NCBI GenBank assembly: GCA_963772225.1
Contig: CAVYWD010000002.1
Location: 2,914,001-2,978,000 of the forward strand
DNA: 64,000 bases
Direction of reading: 5' to 3'
DNA from: CAVYWD01 sp963772225
GTDB taxonomy: Bacteria > Myxococcota > Myxococcia > Myxococcales > UBA5297
The notes under the pieces were generated by a model that searched no databases, had not been told where the DNA came from, and worked only from the letters and a program-made list of their open reading frames with translations. Positions 24,536 through 33,500 of the stretch are shown one piece after another (the first letter of the stretch is position 1; each line of letters opens with the position of its first letter). The position numbers and the translations under genes were made by a program.

Positions 24536-26068
24536 CTACGGCGTTGCAGGCGCCGCAGCGCTGCAGCGGTGTTCGCGCTCGGCCAGCCGCTCCTCCATCC
24601 GGCCGCGCGACTCTTTCGTCGACGCTTCGATGGCGCGGCGCTCCAGGATGAGCGCCTCCTTGCACTTGCCGAGCTCGGCGGCCACCAGCGACAAAGCGTC
24701 GAGCGCTGACGGCGCCCAGGGCGCGAGATCGGCGGCCCGGTTGGCGAACGGGAGCGCCTCGCGGGCGCGCCCAGAGTGGGCCAGCAGCAGGGCCAGCGCG
24801 CTCTGGGCGTCGGCATAATCGCGGTTCAGGGCCACCGCCTTCCGGTAGGCCGCCTCCTTCTCTCGCGCGTTCTCCGGGCCTTCGAGCAGGCCGCCGAGGA
24901 GGTACCAGCCCCGCCAGTCGCCGGGCCTTGCCGCGGTCACCGGGCGCATCGCTTCGGCGGTCGGCTTGCCCTGCGACCTCAGGTGGGCCAGCAGGGCCCG
25001 CGGATTGTTCGGGTCCTCTGCGAAGGCCTCCTCGGCCTCGGCATGCTCGGCCGCCTTCTCTTCGGGCGTGACGGCCTCGGTGCCCCGGATGTCGGCGAGG
25101 AGCACGTGGACGTCGGCGGAGCCGAGCGCCGCGGTGGAGTACTCCGCGTCCGGCTTGGCCTCGACCGCGTAGGCACCGTAGCGGCCGCCGTCGCGGTACC
25201 GCGCCAGATCCGCGTCGAGCCGGCCCAGCGCCTCCGGGCTCGCCGGATTGTATTGAGGGAAGGCCGTGCGCCACGCCACCTCGGGCTCCGCGGTCTCTCC
25301 CAGCAGCGCCTGGTATTTCTGGAGCTCCTTTGCCCGCTGGTTCCAAAGGTAGTGATAGAGGAGCCAACTCGAGGCGTGATAGCGCCCCGGGCTGCTCTCG
25401 CTCTCGACCCCACTCCAGGTGAGGAGCTCGGCAGCCGGGACCACGCCATCCAGCGCGAGGAACCGGATCCGCCGACGCTCGGGGGCCCCTACCACCCGGC
25501 CGCCGATCATCGCGTCGCGGTGGATGTGCGTTCCGGTTGGCGGCGCCTCGACCTCGTGAAGGTTCGCTGCGGTGTCGAGGAACTGCGCCAGGCCCTCGCT
25601 GAACCAGTGCGGCTGGCGCGGAAAGAGATACCAAGACAGATGGTGGGCGAGTTCGTGGGCGGCGAGGACGTTGACCTCCGGCTCCGCTGCGCCGCCGACC
25701 GGGAGGGCGATGAACTTCTCGCCGAAGCGGGACTTCGATGCGAAGCCGGCGACGCTTGGGGCCGGCGCGACAGCGCGGTAGTCGGCCGGGTTGGCGAAAG
25801 CCACGACCCGCAGCCGCCCGGGGATCTCGACCTGCTCACCCACCATGGCCTGGAGCTCGAGGGCGTGGAACAGCTCGAGCTTCTGGACCAGCTCGGGGAT
25901 GCGCGAAGGCGGAGCGTCGGTGTCGATGAGGAGGTGCCGAATCTGGACTTCGCGCCAGGCCGCGCCGCCCTTGGCCTGGCAGCGGAACGAGCCCGCGCCA
26001 GCCGCGGCGGGAAGGAGGAGCGCGGCGGCGACGAGTCCCGCCTCGAACCGCAGAGAGTAGGTGCGCAT
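24536..26068 (-). CDS. Secreted gluzincin-like metalloprotease (peptidase MA/DUF1570-type) with TPR tail
   Basis: A 510-residue exported protein. Signal peptide ends AAAGAGS. The zinc site AAHELAHHLSWY (HExxH) and the downstream glutamate in HWFSEGLAQFL are placed as in gluzincins of the peptidase-MA group. The C-terminal 160 residues contain TPR-like repeats (EKEAAYRKAVALNRDYADA, REALPFANRAADL). The combination of an HExxH domain and TPRs is typical for DUF1570-like proteins of myxobacteria. Proteolytic activity is likely but not proven; the substrate is unknown. It is read toward the small gene on its left, so these genes converge around 24.3-24.5 kb. Confidence 0.82.
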   Translation of the reverse strand: MRTYSLRFEAGLVAAALLLPAAAGAGSFRCQAKGGAAWREVQIRHLLIDTDAPPSRIPELVQKLELFHALELQAMVGEQVEIPGRLRVVAFANPADYRAVAPAPSVAGFASKSRFGEKFIALPVGGAAEPEVNVLAAHELAHHLSWYLFPRQPHWFSEGLAQFLDTAANLHEVEAPPTGTHIHRDAMIGGRVVGAPERRRIRFLALDGVVPAAELLTWSGVESESSPGRYHASSWLLYHYLWNQRAKELQKYQALLGETAEPEVAWRTAFPQYNPASPEALGRLDADLARYRDGGRYGAYAVEAKPDAEYSTAALGSADVHVLLADIRGTEAVTPEEKAAEHAEAEEAFAEDPNNPRALLAHLRSQGKPTAEAMRPVTAARPGDWRGWYLLGGLLEGPENAREKEAAYRKAVALNRDYADAQSALALLLAHSGRAREALPFANRAADLAPWAPSALDALSLVAAELGKCKEALILERRAIEASTKESRGRMEERLAEREHRCSAAAPATP

Positions 26069-26285
26069 ACGCCCAGACTATCCGTGCGCCGGCGACCACA
26101 CCATCGCGAAGGCGGTCGACGCGATCTCCGGCGCCTCCATTCTCGACTCCCAAACACTGCGCAAGATGAAGCAATGTCGATTCGAGGCCAAGCGTTGAAG
26201 CAGACACCGCTGGTCGATGAGGTGCCGTCACCTTTCTGGTCTCGCGTTCAATTTTGCCTCCCGCTGCGGCACAATCCCCTCCACC

Positions 26286-28364
26286 ATGAACCTCCCTCTC
26301 GCCGCCGCTCTGCTCTCCATGCTCTCGCAAGCCACCCCCGCCTCCGAGCCGCACCCCTTCAACGTCCGCGACCTGCAGTCCCTCGATCGCGTCGGCGAAC
26401 CGGTGGTCTCTCCGGACGGCACCCGCGTCGCCTTCCCCGTCACCTCGACCCGCCTCGAGGAGAACGCGCGCCGCAGCTCGCTCTGGGTCGTCAACGGCGA
26501 CGGCAGCGGCCTGCGCCGCCTCACCAACCCGGAGAAGGGCAGCGACTCCGGTCCGCGCTGGTCTCCCGACGGCAAGGCCGTCTGGTTCGTCTCCACCCGC
26601 AGCGGCTCGAGCCAGGTCTGGCGCATCGCCTCCGACGGCGGCGAGGCGGAGCGAATCACCGACGAGCCGCTCGACGTCGAGAACCTGCTCGTCTCCCCGG
26701 ATGGCAGGCTCCTCGCCTACACCCTGAAGGTCTTCGTCGACTCCGAGGGGCCGGCCGCCAGCAAGAAGCGCCTCGACGAGCGCGCCGCCCAGAAGTCGAC
26801 GGGCCGCATCTACGACTCGCTCATGGTCCGGCACTGGGACTCGTGGAGCGACGGCACGCGCTCGCATCTCTTCGTACGCCCCGCTGTCGCCGGCCGCGCC
26901 CCGAGCGTCGACGTCACCCGCGGCATGGACGCCGACACGCCCGTGCCGCCCTTCGGCGGCTCCGAAGAGTTGGCCTTCACCCCCGATTCGAAGGGGCTCG
27001 TCTTCACCGCCAAGCTCTTCGCCAAGCCGAGCCAGGAGGCGTGGTCGACCAACTCCGACCTCTTCCTTGTCCCCGCCGACGGGTCGGCCAAGCCCAAGAA
27101 CCTCACCGCAGACAACCCGGCGCTCGACGCCCACCCGCTCTTCTCGCCGGACGGAAAGACGCTCGCCTACTTCGCCATGGAGCGCCCGGGCTACGAATCG
27201 GACCGCACGCGCATCATGCTCGCGAGCTGGCCACTCCCCGGAAAGCCGCGCGCGCTCACCGCAGCATGGGACCGCTCGCCGCAGGACGTGGAATGGTCTC
27301 GCGACGGCAAGTCGCTCTTTGTCACAGCCGATCACCTCGGTCGCCGCGCGCTCTTTCAAATCGACGCGGCCGACGGCAAGGTCACCGAGGTGGTGAAGGA
27401 CGGCACCAATCACGCGCCCGCCGAGCTCGCCGGCGGAAGAATGGTTTACGGCCACGACACCTTCAAAGCCCCGACCGATTTATGGACCGCCCGGCGGGAC
27501 GGGTCGGACGCGAAGAGGGTCACCTTCTTCAATGCCGACCGCCTGGCCTCCTTCCGGATGGGCGAGACCGAAGAGCTCTGGTTCAAAGGCGCAAACGACG
27601 ACCCGGTCCACGCCTGGATTGTGAAGCCCGCCGATTTCCAGGCCGGCAAGAAATACCCCATCGCCTTTCTCATTCACGGCGGCCCTCAGGGGAGCTGGAG
27701 CGACGATTTCCATTATCGATGGAACCCGGAGATCTTTGCCGCCGCGGGCTATGCGGTCATCGCGGTCGATTTCCACGGCTCCACGGGATACGGCCAGCGC
27801 TTCGTCGACGGCATCAATGACGACTGGGGCGGCAAGCCCCTGGTCGACCTGCAGAAGGGCTTTGCGGCGGCCACCGCGAAATACCCCTGGATGGACGCCG
27901 ACCGCGCCGCGGCGCTCGGAGCCTCCTACGGCGGGTGGATGATCAATTGGATCGCCGGCAACTGGCCTGACCGCTTCAAGTGCCTGGTCGCCCACGACGG
28001 CAACCTGGACGAGGCCTCCGCCTACTTCGAGACCGAGGAGCTCTGGTTCCCGGAATGGGAGCACCGCGGCGCGCCGTGGGAGAACCCGGCGGGGTACGCC
28101 AGGGCCAACCCGGCCGATCACATCGCAAAGTGGCGCACCCCCATGCTCGTCATCCATAGCGGAAACGATTTCCGTGTGGTGAGCGTGCAGGGCCTGGGCA
28201 CCTTCAACGTGCTACAGCGAAGAGGCATCCCCTCGAAGCTCCTCTATTTCCCGGACGAGAATCATTGGGTGCTCAAGCCTCAGAATTCGGTGCTCTGGTA
28301 CGACACCGTCCTCGCCTGGCTGGAGCAATGGACGCGGGGGGGCGCCCCCAGCGCGGCCAAGTAG
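26286..28364 (+). CDS. Secreted S9-family prolyl oligopeptidase/acylaminoacyl-peptidase
   Basis: A 692-residue exported serine peptidase. From the ATG at 26286: signal peptide, then a beta-propeller of TolB/WD-type units (SPDGTRVAF, SPDGKAVWFVS, SPDGKTLAYF), then the alpha/beta-hydrolase domain. Catalytic Ser lies in GASYGGWM, Asp in SGNDFRVV and His in ENHWVL. Length and order match family S9, subgroup dipeptidyl/acylaminoacyl-peptidase. An in-frame opening at 26217 lies before the signal peptide and was not used. It should degrade small peptides in the periplasm or outside the cell. Divergent from the metalloprotease gene. Confidence 0.94.
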   Translation: MNLPLAAALLSMLSQATPASEPHPFNVRDLQSLDRVGEPVVSPDGTRVAFPVTSTRLEENARRSSLWVVNGDGSGLRRLTNPEKGSDSGPRWSPDGKAVWFVSTRSGSSQVWRIASDGGEAERITDEPLDVENLLVSPDGRLLAYTLKVFVDSEGPAASKKRLDERAAQKSTGRIYDSLMVRHWDSWSDGTRSHLFVRPAVAGRAPSVDVTRGMDADTPVPPFGGSEELAFTPDSKGLVFTAKLFAKPSQEAWSTNSDLFLVPADGSAKPKNLTADNPALDAHPLFSPDGKTLAYFAMERPGYESDRTRIMLASWPLPGKPRALTAAWDRSPQDVEWSRDGKSLFVTADHLGRRALFQIDAADGKVTEVVKDGTNHAPAELAGGRMVYGHDTFKAPTDLWTARRDGSDAKRVTFFNADRLASFRMGETEELWFKGANDDPVHAWIVKPADFQAGKKYPIAFLIHGGPQGSWSDDFHYRWNPEIFAAAGYAVIAVDFHGSTGYGQRFVDGINDDWGGKPLVDLQKGFAAATAKYPWMDADRAAALGASYGGWMINWIAGNWPDRFKCLVAHDGNLDEASAYFETEELWFPEWEHRGAPWENPAGYARANPADHIAKWRTPMLVIHSGNDFRVVSVQGLGTFNVLQRRGIPSKLLYFPDENHWVLKPQNSVLWYDTVLAWLEQWTRGGAPSAAK

Positions 28365-28387
28365 CATCCGTTGGAAGGGGGGCTGGC

Positions 28388-28404
28388 GGGACGCCTCGCG
28401 TCCC
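28388..28404 (+). terminator. Short perfect hairpin after the S9 peptidase gene
   Basis: Arms GGGACGC and GCGTCCC with a three-base loop lie 23 bases after the stop. No T-run follows. Its position fits a terminator or mRNA 3' end, but the evidence is only the stem. Confidence 0.3.
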
Positions 28405-28553
28405 TCTCGGGTCGGCGCAGCGCAGGCGCTACCGCGCAGGCGGCGCGCTGATGATGATTCGGATCGGCGCGATGGCGTCGTCTCCCCCAAGGGATTTCGA
28501 CAAAGGGTTCGCCCTTGCGCCGCCGGACGTCGAAGCTGCCAGGGAGGCGTGCC

Positions 28554-28724
28554 ATGCCCGAATACGAGTTCTATTGCCAGCAATGCCGGCGGACCTTTGC
28601 GGCGCCGATGAGCGTCCGAGAGCACGAGCGCGAGGTGGCGCAGTGCCCCAACTGCGGCAAGCGGGACGCCGTGCATCGGCAGCTCTCGGACGTCACTGTG
28701 GTGACCAGCAAGAAGTCCGGCTAA
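28554..28724 (+). CDS. FmdB-type zinc-ribbon protein
   Basis: A 56-residue protein with the FmdB/CxxC_CxxC regulatory ribbon: MPEYEFYCQQCRRTF, then CPNCGKRD, so four Cys residues for one zinc. Its length is usual for the family, whose members are thought to regulate or bind nucleic acid; the role is poorly known. The ATG at 28554 has an AGGGAGG site seven bases upstream. A 9-bp hairpin lies 31 bases downstream. Small and solitary, but a confident call. Confidence 0.9.
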   Translation: MPEYEFYCQQCRRTFAAPMSVREHEREVAQCPNCGKRDAVHRQLSDVTVVTSKKSG

Positions 28725-29024
28725 GCCGAGCCGGCGGGGGGAAAGCGCATCGCTGCCCGACCGCGCAGCGGTCGGGGCCCTCGACCTATCGGCAGAGCGA
28801 CGCTCGCCAAAATCCTCGGCGCGATGGAGCGCCTGCGGCACGGCGATTGTCGCCTGGTCGGTGGTGACTCATTGTCGCGGTGGTGACGAGCGATGACAGG
28901 GCCGCCGCGCGACAACCTCCCGCTTCGTCGCCGAGAAGCTTTAAGCGAGCCTTCGCTCCCGCGCCCGCCGTTGCCCCCGCCAGCCGCGCTATAGTCCCTC
29001 ACCTCCTTCGACGTGAGGACCCTC
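28725..29024. other. Gap of about 300 bases between the FmdB-like and guanylyltransferase genes
   Basis: Besides the hairpin at 28756-28776, nothing was recognised. The right end holds the GAGGACC ribosome site for the guanylyltransferase. The promoter of that gene probably lies here. Confidence 0.35.
28756..28776 (+). terminator. Perfect 9-bp hairpin downstream of the FmdB-like gene
   Basis: CCCGACCGC and GCGGTCGGG pair perfectly around a GCA loop, 31 bases after the stop codon. The stem is strong and GC-only, but no T-run follows. Likely a transcription end signal. Confidence 0.45.
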
Positions 29025-30095
29025 ATGAACCTCTACCCCGTCATCATGGCCGGCGGCTCCGGCACGCGCTTCTGGCCGCTCTCGCGCAAGGCGAAGCCCA
29101 AGCAGTTCCTCCCGCTCGCCGGCGGCAAGCCGCTCATCGCCGAGTGCTTCGAGCGCGTGTTGCCGCTGGCGCCGGCCAAGAACGCCTTCGTCGTCTGCGG
29201 AAAGGTCCATGCCCCGGCGGTGAAGCGGCTGCTCAAGAAGCTCCCGTCGAAGAACGTGCTGGTCGAGCCCATCGCCCGCAACACCGCGCCGGCCATCGCG
29301 TTCGCGGCCGCCGTGGTCGCGAAGAAGGACCCCTCTGGCATCCTGCTCGTGCTCCCCTCGGACCACCACATCGCCGACCCCAAGGCCTTTCGCGAGGCTC
29401 TGGCCATCGCCGCCAAGGCTGCCGCTGATGGGCGCCTGGTCACCATCGGCGTCAAGCCCACTCGCCCCGAGACTGGCTTCGGCTACGTGCAGCAAGGCCC
29501 GGTCATCGCCGAGGGCGCGCTGAGCGTCCACGAGGTGAAGCGCTTCGTGGAGAAGCCCGACCTCGAGACGGCCGAGGGCTACCTCGCGTCCGGCGACTTC
29601 TTCTGGAACGCGGGCATCTTCGTGCTCCGCGCCGACCGCATCCTGGAGGAGACGAAGAAGCACCTGCCCGAGGCGGTGGCGCCCCTGACCGCCATCGAGA
29701 AGGCGGTGGGCAAGAAGACCTTCGCCAAGGTCCTGGCCCGCCAGTTTCCCAAGCTGCCGTCCATTTCCGTGGATTACGGCGTCATGGAGAAGGCGAGCGG
29801 CATCGCGGTGGTGCCGGCGGCGTTCGGCTGGTCGGACGTCGGCGCGTTCCCGTCGCTGCCCGAGGTGCGAAAGGCCGACGAGGCCGGCAACGTCGTCGAG
29901 GGTCAGGCGGTGCTGGTCGACGTCAAGGACAGCGTCATCCTCGGCGGCAAACGCGCGCTGGCCGTCATCGGCGTGTCCGACCTGGTCGTGGTGGACGCTG
30001 GCGACGCCATCCTCGTCTGCCCCAAGTCGCGCGCTCAGGACGTGCGCAAGGTGGTCGAAGAGCTGGGGCGCCGAAAGCTGGACAAGCTGCTCTAA
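29025..30095 (+). CDS. manC: Mannose-1-phosphate guanylyltransferase (GDP-mannose pyrophosphorylase)
   Basis: A 356-residue enzyme that makes GDP-mannose from mannose-1-phosphate and GTP, for polysaccharide and glycan synthesis. The nucleotide-binding N-terminus is MAGGSGTRFWPLSRKAKPKQ. Further motifs are LVEPIARNTAPAIAFAA, LLVLPSDHHI, RFVEKPD and FFWNAGIFV. The isomerase domain of bifunctional ManC/AlgA proteins is absent, so it is the single-function form. The ATG at 29025 follows GTGAGGACC; an upstream in-frame start at 29013 is less likely. No sugar-pathway neighbours are present, apart from a glycosyltransferase-like gene 7 kb away. Confidence 0.94.
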   Translation: MNLYPVIMAGGSGTRFWPLSRKAKPKQFLPLAGGKPLIAECFERVLPLAPAKNAFVVCGKVHAPAVKRLLKKLPSKNVLVEPIARNTAPAIAFAAAVVAKKDPSGILLVLPSDHHIADPKAFREALAIAAKAAADGRLVTIGVKPTRPETGFGYVQQGPVIAEGALSVHEVKRFVEKPDLETAEGYLASGDFFWNAGIFVLRADRILEETKKHLPEAVAPLTAIEKAVGKKTFAKVLARQFPKLPSISVDYGVMEKASGIAVVPAAFGWSDVGAFPSLPEVRKADEAGNVVEGQAVLVDVKDSVILGGKRALAVIGVSDLVVVDAGDAILVCPKSRAQDVRKVVEELGRRKLDKLL

Positions 30096-30114
30096 CCTTC
30101 GTCGCTGGGCAGAT

Positions 30115-30339
30115 TCAGGAGGCCCTCGCCTCGGCGATGAGGCGCGCCGCCACGTCCGCCTGGTTCGACATCAGGCCGTCGGGCGGGGGCTTGCCCACGG
30201 CGGTGCGGTACTGGTACCGGGCGCAGCTGGAGCAGTCGGTCTTGCAGTAGCTCTTCTTATAGAGCTCCGCGACCTTGGGCATGTTCGCGAGTCGGTCGTG
30301 GAAGAAGGGGCACTTCGCCAAGGACGAGCAGTCGGGCAT
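30115..30339 (-). CDS. Small Cys-rich cytoplasmic protein
   Basis: A 74-residue protein with six Cys in two groups (MPDCSSLAKCPFF; CKTDCSSCARYQ), so it may bind zinc or an iron-sulfur cluster. No signal peptide is seen. The ATG at 30339 has GGAAG nearby; an in-frame opening to 30459 adds unlike sequence. I recall similar short proteins in delta-proteobacteria, without known role. It converges on the guanylyltransferase gene, 19 bases away. Confidence 0.65.
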   Translation of the reverse strand: MPDCSSLAKCPFFHDRLANMPKVAELYKKSYCKTDCSSCARYQYRTAVGKPPPDGLMSNQADVAARLIAEARAS

Positions 30340-30546
30340 GACGCATTCTTCCGGTGTTCGGATTAGAAATACGCAACGAGCGTGCCGGACCGTGCTGCGG
30401 GGGGCGTCGGCGCAAGCCGTTGGATCGCTGAGAATCTTTGAGGCCGGGAGCGATGTCACGGCCCGTCGCGGGTGCGATCGGACCCGAGCGCGCGCTGGTC
30501 AAGTTGATGGAGATGCGGCGGAGGTTTTGGCGGCGAGCCAGGCCTC

Positions 30547-33500
30547 TCAGGGTGCAAACAAGAACACCGAGGCGTTGGCGAAGGCCTTGTCGATCCACAG
30601 GAGCCGGCCGCTCGCGTCGAGCGTGAGATTGTCCTTGGCGGAGTAGTGCGCGGTGAGCTGTCGCTGGCCGCCGCGCAAGAGGTCCATCATCGATATCTGC
30701 GTGCCGCCGCCGGCCCCCGCCGCGCTGAAGGCCAAGAAGTCGCCGGCCAGCGCGAACGCGGTGGGGTTGTAGGTCAAGCCGAAAACGGTCTCGAAGTCGT
30801 CTCCCGAGCCACTGACGACGTTGAACTTGCCGTCCGCGCCCGCGTCGAGCAGCCGAACGCCCAGGTTGTTGTCCACCACCGCGACCCGATTGCCGCTGGC
30901 ATGGAAGCCGAGCCATCCCGAATACGCCGAATACGGCGACGAAGCGGTGGCCGGCTGCAGGAGCGTGCCGGTCACGTCGTCGGCGTCGCCGAACTTTCCG
31001 TTGGGCCCCGCGTACCGGTAGCAGACGTTCATGGTCGTCGTGTAGCTGCCGCAGGTCCAGAACACGTGTTTCGCCGTGACGGCGATGTGCTGGTAGTACT
31101 GCGAGGCGTCCGATTTGGTGAGCCCCGTCGTCTCGAGGAGCACCTTGGTCGCGCCGCGCAGTGGCCCGGTGCCCGCCGCCGGCGCGCTGGCCGAGGGTTC
31201 GTAGACATAGGGGACATAGGCGGACCCGTTGTCGTAGTAAGCCGCCGCCTTCCCCTCGCCGGTGGCGACGGCGCCGAAGCTCCCGGAGTGGATCACGGCC
31301 GCGGCGGGGTCGTCCGCCGTGAACCAGGATCCGTCCACGCCGGGGCCGTCGTCGGTGAGGCCCGAGCCGGTCACCGCCAGCAGGTCGTTTCCGGTCACGC
31401 CTCCGAGAGTCGAGAAGGGTGCGGGCCCCGTCACGCGGCCATCGCTGGTCCGCGCGTAGGTGCCGCCGCTGGTGGCGTAGAAGAGGGTCCCGCTGTCGCT
31501 GGCGATGGAGTAGACGTCGGCGGCGCCCGCGGTCTCCCAGCGCAGCGTAGTGAAGTCCAGCGAAAGCACGTCCGGATTTTGGTTGAGAATGCCCAAGGCT
31601 CCGGCTTGGTACACCAGGTACCCGGAGCTGAGCCCCGAGCCCAGGCTCGGGCTCAACCGCGACGTGGTCGACGGCAGCATCCGCGAGAGCACGTCGTCGC
31701 CGGACGTCTCGAACTGACCATTGCCTCCCGCGTACCAGTGGACGAACTGCCCGCTGTACTCGGTAGCCACGGCATGCGGGCCGTCGAGGGTGGCCGATTG
31801 GTAGGTCGTCGTCGGGGTGGCTGCCGTCCGCGTGGCCGTCGTGTCGTCCGCGGTCATGAAGACCCCGTCCGCCCCGGCCTGCCGCACGGTGAGGAGCGCC
31901 GGCGTGAGGCCGTCCGCCAGGAGGAGCTCCTTGCCGTCCGCGGAAAGCGCCGCGGCTGCGGCCGTCGTGGAGAGCGCGACCGGAGTCTGGCCGGCGAAGT
32001 TGCCGCTGGCGTTCGCGACCACGAGGTAGGTGGTCCCGGGCGTCGTGCAGCTCCAGCCTGGGCAGCTCTCCACGCGGTAGATCAGCGCCTTCCCGGCAAT
32101 CTGCAGGTCGGAGACCAGGCCCGTGGCGGTGGTCGCCACCGTGGAGGTCACGTCGTCGCCGTCGCCCAGAATGCCGTTGGCGCCGGGGTCCCTCACCTTG
32201 ACGCTCGCGCTCGGGGTGTACGGGTTGTCCTCCGTCCACGCCAGGTGCGCCCCCGAGGCCGAGACCGACAAAATGTAGGTCTGCGCGACGGCCGTGACGT
32301 CGACCAGCGCCGCCGAGGTCGTGTCGTCGGCGGTGCAGAACTTGCCGTCCGCTCCGGGCTTGCGCAGCACGATCTGCTTCGAGCCCGAGGTGGCGTGGGC
32401 GACGAGCGCCGACGTGGCGGCCTCCGCGGAGACGTGCGGGGCCGAGATGCCGGTGCGCGTGCCGAGCGAGCAGGTCGCGTCTGTCGCGTCATAGCGGGCG
32501 TTCGCGCCCAGGTCGACCAACGTGAAGCTCATGCCCTTCAAGTAGGTGAGGAGGGAGCCGCGAAGGCGGGGCACCGCCTCGTCCAAGGAACCGTCATTGC
32601 TGATCACGCCCTGCAGGCCCGAGGTGTCCACCTGCTGGCCGACCCCGGCGCCGGTGTTGCCGGCGACGTCGACCGCGCGGATGGAGAACTGGTTGGCCAG
32701 GCCGCCCAGGAGCGGAAGTCGCACGCCGGCGAACGCGGTCCCGTTGCAGAGCAGGCGCGCATCGGTGCAGCTGCAGGAGCACGGATGGTACGCGTTCCCC
32801 GAGTGGCAGCTCGCCTGAGGGCACAGCTGCAAGAACCCGGCGCCGCTGTCCATCTCGAGCCAAGCGACCTTGTCCCAGGCGGCGGTCCCCGCGGGCAGGT
32901 CGTTGCCCATTCCGGTCACGAAGAAGTCGACGTAGTCGGCCCGGACGGTGATGAGGTTCGGGTCGAACTGCGGGACCACCGTGGGCGCCGGCGGCGCGGT
33001 CAGGTCGCTGATCACTTCCTTCAACGCCACCGCGCTCCCGTTTCCGGCCGCGTCCACCCCGCGCGCCCAGAGGCAGGTCTTCTGGTCTTGGGCGAGGCTC
33101 ACCGCGAAGGTGGCGGGCTGCGAGGTCCAGCTGCTGCACGAGGCGCTGCCGGAGCTGCAGGTGCACGCGCCGGTCGTGGGGCAGCTGCAGCTCGAGCAGG
33201 CGCTGGTCGCCGCTTGCGACACCTGGCAGGTGACGTAGTGGTCGAAGTTCGTGCCCGACTCGGAGCCTGTCAGGGTCACCGAGCTGGTGGTGGTGTTGAC
33301 CAGGTCGCGCGGGGTGCTGATCGCCGGCGCCGGCGGCGCGGTCGTGTCCTGCACGACCTGGACGTTGGTCGAAGGCCCCGCGTTCCCTGCGGTGTCGACC
33401 GGGCGCGCCCAGAGCACGTTCGTCGAATTGGAGACCAGCGTGAAGGTGAGGCTCGCGGGCGTCCCGGCCGCGGTGGACGCCGAGGTCCAGTCGGGCGAGG

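Noticed and set aside
24776..27820. A 1,014-codon rightward frame across the metalloprotease and S9 peptidase genes
   Set aside because: It spans the divergent gap and overlaps two well-supported genes; its sequence shows no known domain.
29025..30095. Bifunctional ManC/AlgA with isomerase activity
   Set aside because: The protein ends after the guanylyltransferase and short beta domain; the isomerase domain is missing.
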